Position numbers and translations under genes: made by a program
Shown here: positions 1 to 5,967 of the stretch, piece by piece
Layout of the letters: each line of letters starts with the position of its first letter
Position numbering within the stretch: position 1 is the first letter of the stretch
Notes under the pieces: model-generated
Seen by the model: the letters and a program-made list of their open reading frames with translations, nothing else
What the model was told of the DNA's origin: nothing
The model's database searches: none
Origin: Azoarcus sp.
GTDB lineage: Bacteria; Pseudomonadota; Gammaproteobacteria; Burkholderiales; Rhodocyclaceae
Length of the DNA stretch: 10,583 bases
Assembly (NCBI GenBank): GCA_031268685.1
Contig: JAIRWW010000140.1
Coordinates: 1-10,583 of the forward strand
Direction: 5' to 3'

Positions 1-91
1 AGGCATACGCGGCCCTTTGCAGCAGTTGCTTCACGGAACTGCTGGCGCGCACATCGATACGTTCGGTCTTAGATGGAGTCAAGGCGCTCAT
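1..91 (-). CDS. DUF1778-family antitoxin, N-terminal fragment (runs off left edge)
   Basis: Reading the minus strand from the ATG at 91 gives 30 codons before the window ends. The peptide begins MSALTPSKTERIDVRAS and continues SSVKQLLQRAAYA. The pattern of a short tail, then K-x-E-R-I-D-V-R and a predicted helix V-K-x-L-L-x-x-A-A, is typical of the ribbon-helix-helix N-terminus of DUF1778 (TacA-like) antitoxins. These bind their own promoter and neutralise a GNAT acetyltransferase toxin usually encoded just downstream, here outside the window. The start at 91 is preferred over the in-frame ATG at 100 because an AGGA lies 8 nt upstream of it. A good promoter (124-152) sits just upstream. The gene diverges from the FitA-like antitoxin at 235. 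The family call rests on 30 residues, and whether the rest of the gene and its toxin are intact cannot be seen. Confidence 0.72.
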   Translation of the reverse strand, partial: MSALTPSKTERIDVRASSSVKQLLQRAAYA

Positions 92-123
92 GGCGTACAT
101 CCTGCGGAGTCAAGATGGATGCC

Positions 124-152
124 ATTGTATCGTCCGGACAACAGCCTGACAA
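124..152 (-). promoter_or_regulatory. sigma70-type promoter for the DUF1778 antitoxin
   Basis: On the minus strand TTGTCA (147-152 on the plus coordinate) is followed after exactly 17 bases by TACAAT (124-129). Both boxes match the consensus in five of six positions. Transcription would begin around 116-118 and leave a leader of about 25 nt before the ATG at 91. Seen directly in sequence; activity is inferred. Confidence 0.6.
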
Positions 153-168
153 GTCGTACCCGTAGTTG

Positions 169-215
169 CTTGCAGGAATGCATGCAAGACATTACCTTGA
201 ATGTGTGGAATGCAT
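169..215. promoter_or_regulatory. candidate operator of the FitA-like antitoxin
   Basis: An inverted repeat CTTGCA-N8-TGCAAG spans 169-188. The 9-mer GGAATGCAT occurs at 175-183, inside it, and again at 207-215, so the copies are 32 bp (about three helical turns) apart. A weak plus-strand promoter, TTGCAG (170-175)-N17-TACCTT (193-198), overlaps the inverted repeat. Ribbon-helix-helix antitoxins commonly repress their own promoter by binding short repeats of this kind. Assignment as operator is inference from position and symmetry. Confidence 0.4.
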
Positions 216-234
216 CTCTATGTGGAGTGATGTT

Positions 235-489
235 ATGCCAATGCTGACAGTACGCAATCTGCCCGATGATGTGCATCGTGCATTACGGGTGCAGGCTGCC
301 CAACATGGGCGCAGTACCGAAGCTGAAGTCCGCGAAATTCTAGTGGCCGCGACCAAGCCAGAAATGCGTGTTCGCTTGGGAGAAGCCCTCGCGGCGCTGG
401 GCCGCAAGCTTGGCCTCACAAACGAGGATTTCGAGATCTTTGAGCAAATGAGAAACAAGACGCCGGTCGAACCGTTGAGGTTTGAATGA
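235..489 (+). CDS. FitA/StbC-like ribbon-helix-helix antitoxin
   Basis: An 84-residue protein beginning MPMLTVRNLPDDVHRAL. The N-terminal part (about residues 3-45) is a ribbon-helix-helix DNA-binding fold with the family hallmark GRSTEAEVREIL. The C-terminal part (about 48-84, VRLG-x-x-L-x-x-LG then FEIFEQMRNKTPVEPLRFE) matches the toxin-binding tail of FitA-like 'plasmid stability' antitoxins and looks complete. It would bind a PIN-domain ribonuclease toxin (FitB/VapC type) and repress its own operon. The start at 235 is chosen because GGAG (224-227) lies 7 nt upstream and the protein then has family length; the open frame extends to 166 without family sequence. The stop overlaps the ATG of the expected toxin (ATGA, 486-489), the usual coupled arrangement, but that toxin is destroyed. 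It is therefore an apparently intact orphan antitoxin. The family call is secure; which specific toxin it matched is unknown. Confidence 0.85.
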   Translation: MPMLTVRNLPDDVHRALRVQAAQHGRSTEAEVREILVAATKPEMRVRLGEALAALGRKLGLTNEDFEIFEQMRNKTPVEPLRFE

Positions 490-518
490 TCGTTCTCGAT
501 ACCAACGTCGTTTCTCAA
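486..518 (+). pseudogene. PIN-domain toxin (FitB/VapC-like), 5' remnant only
   Basis: The ATG overlaps the antitoxin stop as ATGA. The first codons read MIVLDTNVVSQ, the canonical first beta strand of a PIN-domain ribonuclease, with the first catalytic aspartate at residue 5 (D-T-N). FitB-type toxins normally continue for about 140 residues with further acidic metal ligands. Here the homology ends after about 10-11 codons, and the DNA becomes the 3' end of yifB read antisense. The frame continues meaninglessly to a TGA at 618-620, giving a predicted 44-residue chimera. With three of the four acidic residues and nearly the whole fold missing, it cannot be an active nuclease. The cause is either a deletion or a rearrangement that joined the toxin head to the end of yifB. 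The breakpoint lies around 512-524 and cannot be fixed without a relative. Confidence 0.72.
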
Positions 519-2002
519 AACCCGCGCCGATACTGGATCGCCTCTGCCATGTGCACCGCAGCGGGGCGTTCGGCCTCGCTCAGATCGGCCAGCGTGCGCG
601 CTACCCGAAGCACGCGATGATAAGCGCGCGCAGACAGATTGAGACGCCGCATCGCGGTGGCAAGTAGCGCCGCGCCAGCCGCATCCGGGGCGCACAGCAA
701 TTCGATCTGCCCCGCTTCCAGCCGGGCATTGGGAACGCCTTGCCGGGATATCTGCCGCGCGTGGGCGCGTATTACCCTGGCGCGAACCTCGGCGCTCGAT
801 TCGCCCGCGGCAGTCGTTGCCAAATCTGTGAAAGGCACAACGGGCACTTCGATCATGAGGTCGATCCGGTCAAGCAAGGGGCCAGACAACTTGGCGCGAT
901 AGCGTGCAATCTGGGCTGGCGAGCAAGTGCATGCCCTTGCCGGATGACCGGCATAGCCGCAGGGGCAAGGATTCATCGCGGCCACGAGTTGAAAGCGTGC
1001 CGGAAATTCGGCCCGCTGCTGCGCGCGCGCCACGCTGACAGTGCCGGTTTCCAGCGGTTCGCGCAGCGATTCGAGCACCCGGCGATTGAATTCGGGCAAT
1101 TCATCGAGAAAAAGCACGCCATGATGGGCAAGCGACACCTCCCCCGGCCTCGGCATGGAGCCGCCGCCGATCAGAGCTGCCGCCGAGGCGGAATGATGTG
1201 GCGCGCGAAACGGTCGAAGCCCCCAATGCGCGGCGTCGAACATACCGCCAAGCGATAGCACTGCCGCGCTTTCCAGCGCCTCGTTTTCGTCTAACGGCGG
1301 CAGCAAACCCGGCAGGCGTTGCGCCAGCATGGATTTTCCCGTGCCCGGCGGGCCGAAAAAAAGCAGTGAATGCCCGCCAGCCGCAGCCACTTCAAGCGCG
1401 CGCCGCGCCTGCAACTGGCCGCGCACATCGGCAAGATCAGGCACACCGGCAGCGCTTGCACGCGCTGGAGCGACGTGCGGCAAAATCGGATCGTGCCCGG
1501 TAAGATGCGCGCAAAGCGCCAGCAGTGAGTTTGCAGGCAGCACCGTTACACCACGCGCAAGCGCCGCCTCGTCAGCATTGACGTGCGGCAAAGCCAGCAC
1601 ACGCTGTGCTTTTCCAGAAGCAAGCGCAGCGGCAAGCGGCCCCCGAATGCTGCGTAAACTGCCGTCCAGCGACAATTCGCCGCAAAACTCATGACCTTCG
1701 AGCGAGCGCGCCGCGATTTGCCCCGATGCAGCCAATATGCCAAGCGCAATTGGCAAATCGAAGCGCCCGCCTTCCTTGGGCAGATCGGCGGGCGCGAGGT
1801 TAACGGTGATGCGCCGCTGCGGAAACTCGAACCGCGATGTCACCAGGGCCGCCCTCACCCGGTCGCGCGCCTCGCGCACCTCGGTGTCGGGCAAGCCGAC
1901 GAGCGTAAAGGACGGCAAACCATTGGCGAGATGAACCTCGACCGTGACTTCGGGCGCGGCAAGGCCATCGAGGGCGCGTGTGCGGACAAGTGCGAGCGTC
2001 AT
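515..2002 (-). CDS. yifB: YifB/ComM, AAA+ Mg-chelatase-like competence protein
   Basis: A 495-residue member of the YifB/ComM family. Its best-studied homologues are hexameric helicases that promote branch migration during natural transformation. Domain order is: an N-terminal ChlI-like domain (about 5-140, with ANGLPSFTLVGLPDTEV), an AAA+ core with Walker A GPPGTGKS (217-224), Walker B LFLDEL (297-302), a cysteine cluster C346-x-C348-x9-C358-x-C360 that may bind metal, an LDRIDL arginine-finger region (377-382), and the C-terminal helical Mg-chelatase domain (about 400-495). I prefer the start at 2002 (MTLALVRTRALDGL) over the in-frame ATG at 2014: GGAG lies 6 nt upstream and homologues begin this way. 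The C-terminus EAIQYRRGF stops abruptly, and its TGA falls at the junction with the broken toxin, so the last few residues may be non-native. It lies downstream of gltX on the same strand. It is unrelated to yfiB at 8750 despite the similar name. Confidence 0.95.
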   Translation of the reverse strand: MTLALVRTRALDGLAAPEVTVEVHLANGLPSFTLVGLPDTEVREARDRVRAALVTSRFEFPQRRITVNLAPADLPKEGGRFDLPIALGILAASGQIAARSLEGHEFCGELSLDGSLRSIRGPLAAALASGKAQRVLALPHVNADEAALARGVTVLPANSLLALCAHLTGHDPILPHVAPARASAAGVPDLADVRGQLQARRALEVAAAGGHSLLFFGPPGTGKSMLAQRLPGLLPPLDENEALESAAVLSLGGMFDAAHWGLRPFRAPHHSASAAALIGGGSMPRPGEVSLAHHGVLFLDELPEFNRRVLESLREPLETGTVSVARAQQRAEFPARFQLVAAMNPCPCGYAGHPARACTCSPAQIARYRAKLSGPLLDRIDLMIEVPVVPFTDLATTAAGESSAEVRARVIRAHARQISRQGVPNARLEAGQIELLCAPDAAGAALLATAMRRLNLSARAYHRVLRVARTLADLSEAERPAAVHMAEAIQYRRGF

Positions 2003-2028
2003 TCCGTTCTCCATCCAGCGAAAACGAG

Positions 2029-2058
2029 ATCATGACAAATTACTTCACAACAAGTCAA
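2029..2058 (-). promoter_or_regulatory. weak candidate promoter for yifB
   Basis: In the 84-bp gltX-yifB gap the minus strand carries TTGACT (2053-2058), then 18 bases, then CATGAT (2029-2034), with five and four consensus matches. No terminator is visible after gltX, so yifB may equally be transcribed by read-through from gltX. Confidence 0.3.
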
Positions 2059-2086
2059 ATTGGATTACTGTTTCATGCCCATGCAT

Positions 2087-3499
2087 TCAGCGCAGCCGCG
2101 CCAGCCTTTGCATGGTTTGTTCACGCCCAAGCACGGCCAGGACGGCATCTATGGAAGGCGTGTGCTCAACTCCGAACAGAGCGACCCGCAACGGAATCGC
2201 CAAGTGCGGCATTTTCAGGCCATGCTCTTTGAGGGTTTCCTTAAGTGTCTGGCTGATGGCGTCTTTTTCCCAGACCGGAAGTTTCTCCAGCCGCTCGCCG
2301 AGCGAGGCCAGCGCCACACGCGCCGGAGCGCCAAGGTGTTTTTCGGCAAGCTCCGGGGGAATGGCGGGCGCCCGGTAAAACGGTGCGATGGCCTCGGCCA
2401 GCAGATTGAGATTGTTGGCGCGCTCTTTGTAGAGCGCCACAGCCTCGGCAAGTCTGGGGCCGCCAATGGTGTCTATGCCCAGCGCGCCCAGGCGTCCGTC
2501 CATTTCGCGCGCGAGATCGTCATCGCTGGCGGCCTTAATGTATTGGGCGTTGAGCCAGTCCAGCTTGCCGGTGTTGAACTGCGCCGCCGAGGCAGTGATG
2601 TGGTCGAGGTCGAACCATTCGACCAGACGTGCGCGGCTGAATAGCTCATCGTCGCCGTGGCTCCAGCCAAGCCGTGCGAGATAGTTGACAACCGCTTCCG
2701 GCAGATAGCCAGCGTCCCGGTATTGCATGACGCTCACCGCGCCATGGCGCTTGGAGAGTTTCGCGCCATCGTCGCCGAGGATCATCGAAAGGTGGGCATA
2801 TCGCGGAATGGCCGCGCCAAGCGCCGCAAGTACGTTTATCTGGCGTGGCGTGTTGTTGACATGGTCGTCGCCGCGAATGACATGAGTAATACCCATGTCC
2901 AGATCATCGACTACGACACAGAAATTGTAGGTCGGCGTGCCGTCGGCGCGGGCGATGATGAAGTCGTCGAGTTCGGCGTTGGCGATCTCGATGCGCCCTT
3001 TTACGATGTCGTCCCAGGCGACTGCGCCGTCCTTTGGGTTCTTGAACCGCACGACCGGCGCGGCGTCCGCGGGTACTGGCGGCAGCGTTTTGCCGGGTTC
3101 GGGCCGCCAGCGCCCGTCGTAGCGCGGTTTTTCTTTCCTCGCTTCCTGAGCCGCGCGCAATGCGTCGAGATCTTCCTTCGATGTATAGCAAAGGTAAGCC
3201 GAGCCATCGGCGAGCATTTGCCGGATGACTTCCTTATAGCGATCCATGCGCTGCGTTTGATAAAACGGCCCTTCGTCATGGTCGAGACCGAGCCAGGCCA
3301 TGCCGTCGAGGATGGCCTGCACCGCTTCCGGCGTGGAACGGGCGAGGTCGGTATCTTCGATGCGCAGGATGAATGTGCCGCCGCAATGGCGGGCATAAGC
3401 CCATGAAAACAGCGCGGTGCGCGCACCGCCGATGTGCAGATAGCCGGTTGGGCTTGGGGCGAAGCGGGTGCGGACAGTCGAAGTCATGTCGTCTCTCAT
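2087..3499 (-). CDS. gltX: Glutamyl-tRNA synthetase
   Basis: A full-length 470-residue class I aminoacyl-tRNA synthetase that charges tRNA-Glu with glutamate in the cytoplasm. The N-terminus [20 protein letters not shown] contains the HIGH-type ATP site (HIGG, 22-25). The KMSKS-type loop is KLSKR (247-251), followed by HGAVSV. The Rossmann catalytic domain and stem-contact fold occupy roughly 8-320, and the helical anticodon-binding domain covers 330-470. The zinc site of E. coli GluRS (C-x-C ... C-x-H) is not conserved: only C104 remains in YLCYTS, and the region reads YDGRWR. The start is either 3499 or the in-frame ATG at 3487 ([13 protein letters not shown]), which is closer to typical homologue starts; neither has a strong ribosome-binding site. 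It has its own promoter at 3543-3572 and precedes yifB. Confidence 0.97.
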   Translation of the reverse strand: MRDDMTSTVRTRFAPSPTGYLHIGGARTALFSWAYARHCGGTFILRIEDTDLARSTPEAVQAILDGMAWLGLDHDEGPFYQTQRMDRYKEVIRQMLADGSAYLCYTSKEDLDALRAAQEARKEKPRYDGRWRPEPGKTLPPVPADAAPVVRFKNPKDGAVAWDDIVKGRIEIANAELDDFIIARADGTPTYNFCVVVDDLDMGITHVIRGDDHVNNTPRQINVLAALGAAIPRYAHLSMILGDDGAKLSKRHGAVSVMQYRDAGYLPEAVVNYLARLGWSHGDDELFSRARLVEWFDLDHITASAAQFNTGKLDWLNAQYIKAASDDDLAREMDGRLGALGIDTIGGPRLAEAVALYKERANNLNLLAEAIAPFYRAPAIPPELAEKHLGAPARVALASLGERLEKLPVWEKDAISQTLKETLKEHGLKMPHLAIPLRVALFGVEHTPSIDAVLAVLGREQTMQRLARLR

Positions 3500-3508
3500 T
3501 CCGGAAAG

Positions 3509-3531
3509 AAAAACCGCCGTCGGCTACGACG
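3509..3531 (-). other. small hairpin and T-tract in the gltX leader
   Basis: Read on the minus strand, CGTCG-TAGC-CGACG (3518-3531) forms a 5-bp stem. It is followed by GCGG and TTTTT, then the gltX start region. It would sit at the very 5' end of the transcript from the promoter at 3543-3572. The shape is that of a weak attenuator or a 5' stabilising hairpin; function is unproven. Confidence 0.25.
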
Positions 3532-3542
3532 CCGGGGGAGGC

Positions 3543-3572
3543 ATGATAGTGGGCGCGATGGCGCGATGTCCA
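3543..3572 (-). promoter_or_regulatory. sigma70-type promoter for gltX
   Basis: The minus strand has TGGACA (3567-3572), an 18-base spacer, and TATCAT (3543-3548); each hexamer differs from consensus at one position. The predicted transcription start is near 3536, leaving a leader of about 37 nt to the ATG at 3499. Confidence 0.55.
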
Positions 3573-3592
3573 TCCCTGGATAATCCCCCAAT

Positions 3593-3665
3593 CTGTTAGG
3601 GTCAAGCCTGTTGAAGCCTTTGATTTCATAGAAAACACGCCCTTCGACAAGCTCAGGGCGAACGG
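3593..3665. repeat. composite palindromic repeat, copy 1
   Basis: Two 26-bp palindromic units face each other across a 21-bp spacer. The right unit (3640-3665) has the core TTCGACAAGCTCAG ending in GAACGG. The left unit (3593-3618) is a decayed, opposite-facing relative with 6 mismatches to the intact unit at 3751-3776. Homology to copy 2 continues through the spacer (TTGATTTCAT) and past the right end (TTGTAGAGAA). Such cores are common interspersed extragenic repeats that translate as PELVEG or ALSLSKG when mis-called as coding. I saw no protein gene in 3500-3900: the gap holds the gltX promoter, these repeats, a tandem duplication and the rep leader. Confidence 0.75.
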
Positions 3666-3673
3666 ATTGTAGA

Positions 3674-3719
3674 GAACATTTTTCAACAAACATGCAGAAC
3701 ATCTTTCAATAAACATGCT
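3674..3719. repeat. 23-bp tandem duplication
   Basis: Two adjacent 23-bp units (3674-3696 and 3697-3719), each running from GAACAT to ACATGC plus one base, match at 20 of 23 positions. They are AT-rich compared with their surroundings and lie between the two composite palindromic repeats. No function is evident. Confidence 0.7.
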
Positions 3720-3750
3720 CCAGCACAAAGGGAGCCTGAATAGCCTCAGT

Positions 3751-3822
3751 CCGTTCGGGCTGAGCCTGTCGAAGCCCTTGATTCCATGGGCAATGACCTC
3801 TCGATAAACTCTGAGCGGACGG
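3751..3822. repeat. composite palindromic repeat, copy 2
   Basis: This has the same architecture and orientation as copy 1, offset by 158 bp. The left unit (3751-3776) is intact with the core CTGAGCCTGTCGAAG. A 20-bp spacer follows, then a decayed right unit (3797-3822) with 7 mismatches in 26 to the intact unit at 3640-3665. So each copy keeps one good half, and it is the opposite half in each. Compared with the intact unit of copy 1, two base pairs of the inner stem are swapped from C-G to G-C on both arms, which preserves pairing. Confidence 0.75.
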
Positions 3823-3836
3823 AGTTGCAGAGAAGA

Positions 3837-3876
3837 GCGCGGAGAAGCCCGGCATCCATTACACTTCGCTCCCCGC
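3837..3876 (+). other. bulged hairpin and pyrimidine tract in the rep leader
   Basis: The arms GCGCGGAGAAG (3837-3847) and CTTCGCTCCCCGC (3864-3876) can pair with a small bulge and one mismatch. The following 24 bases up to the rep ATG are almost all pyrimidine with a T6 run, and there is no purine-rich ribosome-binding site. The structure could affect transcription elongation or translation of rep. No convincing promoter was found in this stretch. Confidence 0.25.
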
Positions 3877-3900
3877 AGTTTTCCGGTTTCCGTTTTTTCA

Positions 3901-5901
3901 ATGTCTTCCAAACTCAACCCCCCGCAAAGCGAAGCAGTCCGCTACCTCGATGGCCCCTGTCTGGTACTGGCCGGAGCAGGCAGCGGGAAAACGGGAGTCA
4001 TCACGCGCAAGATCGCGTATTTGATCAGAGAGTGCGGATTCGCCCCTAGCAACGTAGCCGCCATCACGTTTACCAACAAAGCTGCGCGCGAAATGCAGGA
4101 GCGAGTGGCGCGGCTCGTGGGCGGGCGGACGCCTGAAGGGCTGACGGTTTGCACCTTTCATGCTCTCGGGGTGCGTATCGTTCGCGCGGAGGCGCGCCAC
4201 TGCGGACTCAAGCCGCAGTTCTCCATCCTGGATGCTGCCGATACGGCGCAGATTGTGGCCGACATCGCTGGCGATGCGGAAAAAGGCATCGCCAAGCAAC
4301 TGCAATGGCGGATTTCGGCATGGAAGAACGCGATGATCTCTCCCGCCGAAGCGGCGCTGCTGGCCGGAGACGAAATTTCAGCGGCGGCGGCGCAACTTTA
4401 CCCAGACTATGAACGCACCCTGAGGGCCTATCAGGCGGTCGATTTCGACGACCTCATCGCCCTGCCGGTGCGCCTGTTCGAGGAAAACGCCGAAGCGCTC
4501 GAACGCTGGCAGAACCGGCTGCGTTATTTGCTCATCGACGAGTACCAGGACACCAACCGCGCGCAATACCGGCTGCTGCGCCAATTGACAGGCGTGCGGG
4601 GAGCCTTTACCGCGGTCGGCGACGACGATCAAGCGATATACGCCTGGCGTGGGGCCGACATAGAAAATCTGCGCCAATTACAGGTAGATTTTCCGCAAAT
4701 CAAGCTCATCAAGCTCGAACAAAATTACCGTTCGTCGCGCCGCATCCTGGACGCGGCCAACCGGGTAATCGCCAACAACGACAAGATTTTTGAGAAAAAA
4801 CTATGGTCGGAACACGGCATCGGCGATCCTGTGATGGTGACGGATTGCCACAATGCCGAACATGAAGCCGAATGGGTGGCGACGAAGATCAGCGCGCACA
4901 AATTTCAGCACAAGAGCCGTTTCCGCGACTACGCCATTCTGTATCGCGGCAACCATCAGGCGCGCATCATCGAGCAGCAATTGCGCAATCGGAATATTCC
5001 CTATGTAATCTCTGGCGGGCAGAGCTTTTTCGACCGATCCGAGATACGCGACATCGTGGCATGGCTGCGCCTGCTGGCGAACGAAGACGACGATCTCGCC
5101 TTCATCCGCGCCATCACCGTACCAAGGCGCGGCATTGGCGCCAGCACCATCGAAGTATTGGGCAATTACGCCGGACGCCGCCATCTGAGCATGCACGCCG
5201 CCGCGCACGAAGAAGGCTGCGCCGCGCACATGCAGCCGCGCCAATTGGAAGCCCTGCACCAATTCATCGCTCTCGCCGGGCACATGCGGCAGCGCGCCCG
5301 TAGCGAACCGGCATCGCAGACACTTGCTGGCCTGCTGGCGGCCATCAATTACGAAACATGGCTTTTCTCGCACCATGACAACCGCGAAGCGGAAACGAAG
5401 TGGCGCAACGTCGCCGATTTTGCTGATTGGCTTGGCCGGCGCGGCGACGAAGACGGCAAAAACCTGATCGAACTCACCCAGGCAATCGCGCTTGCCTCAA
5501 TGCTTGACAAAGAAGACCCGGATTTCGATGGCATCCAACTTGCCACCCTGCACGCGGCCAAGGGGCTGGAGTTCCCCCACGTTTTCCTGATAGGCGTCGA
5601 GGAAGGTCTATTGCCGCACCAGAGCAGCGTCGACGAAAACAAAGTCGACGAGGAGCGGCGGCTGATGTACGTAGGCATTACGCGCGCGCAGAGAAGCCTT
5701 CATCTCACCTGGTGCAAACACCGCAAGACAGGCAAGGAATTGCGGGAATGCGAGCCTTCGCGCTTCATTGCCGAAATGGGCGGAGATGTGAAAATCAATG
5801 ACCGCAAGCAGCGCAATGCCCCGCTATCCAAAGAAGAAGGCCGCGCGCGCTTGTCGGGTCTCATGGCAATGCTGGATGCACGCCAGACGCCCAGCGAGTG
5901 A
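3901..5901 (+). CDS. rep: ATP-dependent DNA helicase Rep (UvrD/Rep, superfamily 1)
   Basis: A 666-residue 3'-5' DNA helicase, close to the 673 residues of E. coli Rep. In that organism Rep helps replication forks pass protein blocks. The N-terminus LNPPQSEAVRYLDGPCLVLAG is characteristic of Rep. Motifs in order are: Walker A AGAGSGKT (24-31), TFTNKAAREM (56-65), TFHALG (85-90), DEYQDT Walker B (213-218), VGDDDQAIYAWRGA (239-252), LEQNYRS (272-278), LATLHAAKGLEFP (547-559) and EERRLMYVGITRA (584-596). All are intact. Rep rather than UvrD or PcrA is favoured by YRGNHQAR, ISGGQSFFDRSEI and the near-ends match to Rep. The ATG at 3901 gives the family N-terminus, but its leader lacks a Shine-Dalgarno sequence and is pyrimidine-rich. 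It is convergent with the cytochrome gene that ends at 5968. Confidence 0.96.
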   Translation: MSSKLNPPQSEAVRYLDGPCLVLAGAGSGKTGVITRKIAYLIRECGFAPSNVAAITFTNKAAREMQERVARLVGGRTPEGLTVCTFHALGVRIVRAEARHCGLKPQFSILDAADTAQIVADIAGDAEKGIAKQLQWRISAWKNAMISPAEAALLAGDEISAAAAQLYPDYERTLRAYQAVDFDDLIALPVRLFEENAEALERWQNRLRYLLIDEYQDTNRAQYRLLRQLTGVRGAFTAVGDDDQAIYAWRGADIENLRQLQVDFPQIKLIKLEQNYRSSRRILDAANRVIANNDKIFEKKLWSEHGIGDPVMVTDCHNAEHEAEWVATKISAHKFQHKSRFRDYAILYRGNHQARIIEQQLRNRNIPYVISGGQSFFDRSEIRDIVAWLRLLANEDDDLAFIRAITVPRRGIGASTIEVLGNYAGRRHLSMHAAAHEEGCAAHMQPRQLEALHQFIALAGHMRQRARSEPASQTLAGLLAAINYETWLFSHHDNREAETKWRNVADFADWLGRRGDEDGKNLIELTQAIALASMLDKEDPDFDGIQLATLHAAKGLEFPHVFLIGVEEGLLPHQSSVDENKVDEERRLMYVGITRAQRSLHLTWCKHRKTGKELRECEPSRFIAEMGGDVKINDRKQRNAPLSKEEGRARLSGLMAMLDARQTPSE

Positions 5902-5922
5902 AAACAATACTGGAAAAGCAAA

Positions 5923-5952
5923 CTGCGGCAAACCGAACGAGGCAAACCGCAG
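5923..5952. terminator. possible terminator hairpin between the convergent rep and cytochrome genes
   Basis: In the 66-bp gap CTGCGG (5923-5928) can pair with CCGCAG (5947-5952) across an 18-base loop that contains a direct repeat of GGCAAACCG (5927-5935 and 5941-5949). The plus strand then runs CAATCCGGTTTTCC, with only a short T run. A six-pair stem with a large loop is weak, so this is tentative. Confidence 0.3.
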
Positions 5953-5967
5953 CAATCCGGTTTTCCC

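Noticed and set aside
17..276. Two overlapping short open frames on opposite strands in the divergent toxin-antitoxin region
   Set aside because: They run through the promoter and operator region and the two recognised antitoxins in other frames, and neither has family features.
2657..3406. 249-codon plus-strand open frame
   Set aside because: It lies wholly antisense to gltX, which has full-length family motifs. The protein shows no recognisable domain, and long antisense frames are expected in GC-rich genes.
3276..3917. 213-codon minus-strand frame across the gltX-rep gap
   Set aside because: It overlaps the gltX start in another frame and is built mostly from the palindromic repeats; peptides such as PFALSLSKG are a known artefact of translating them.
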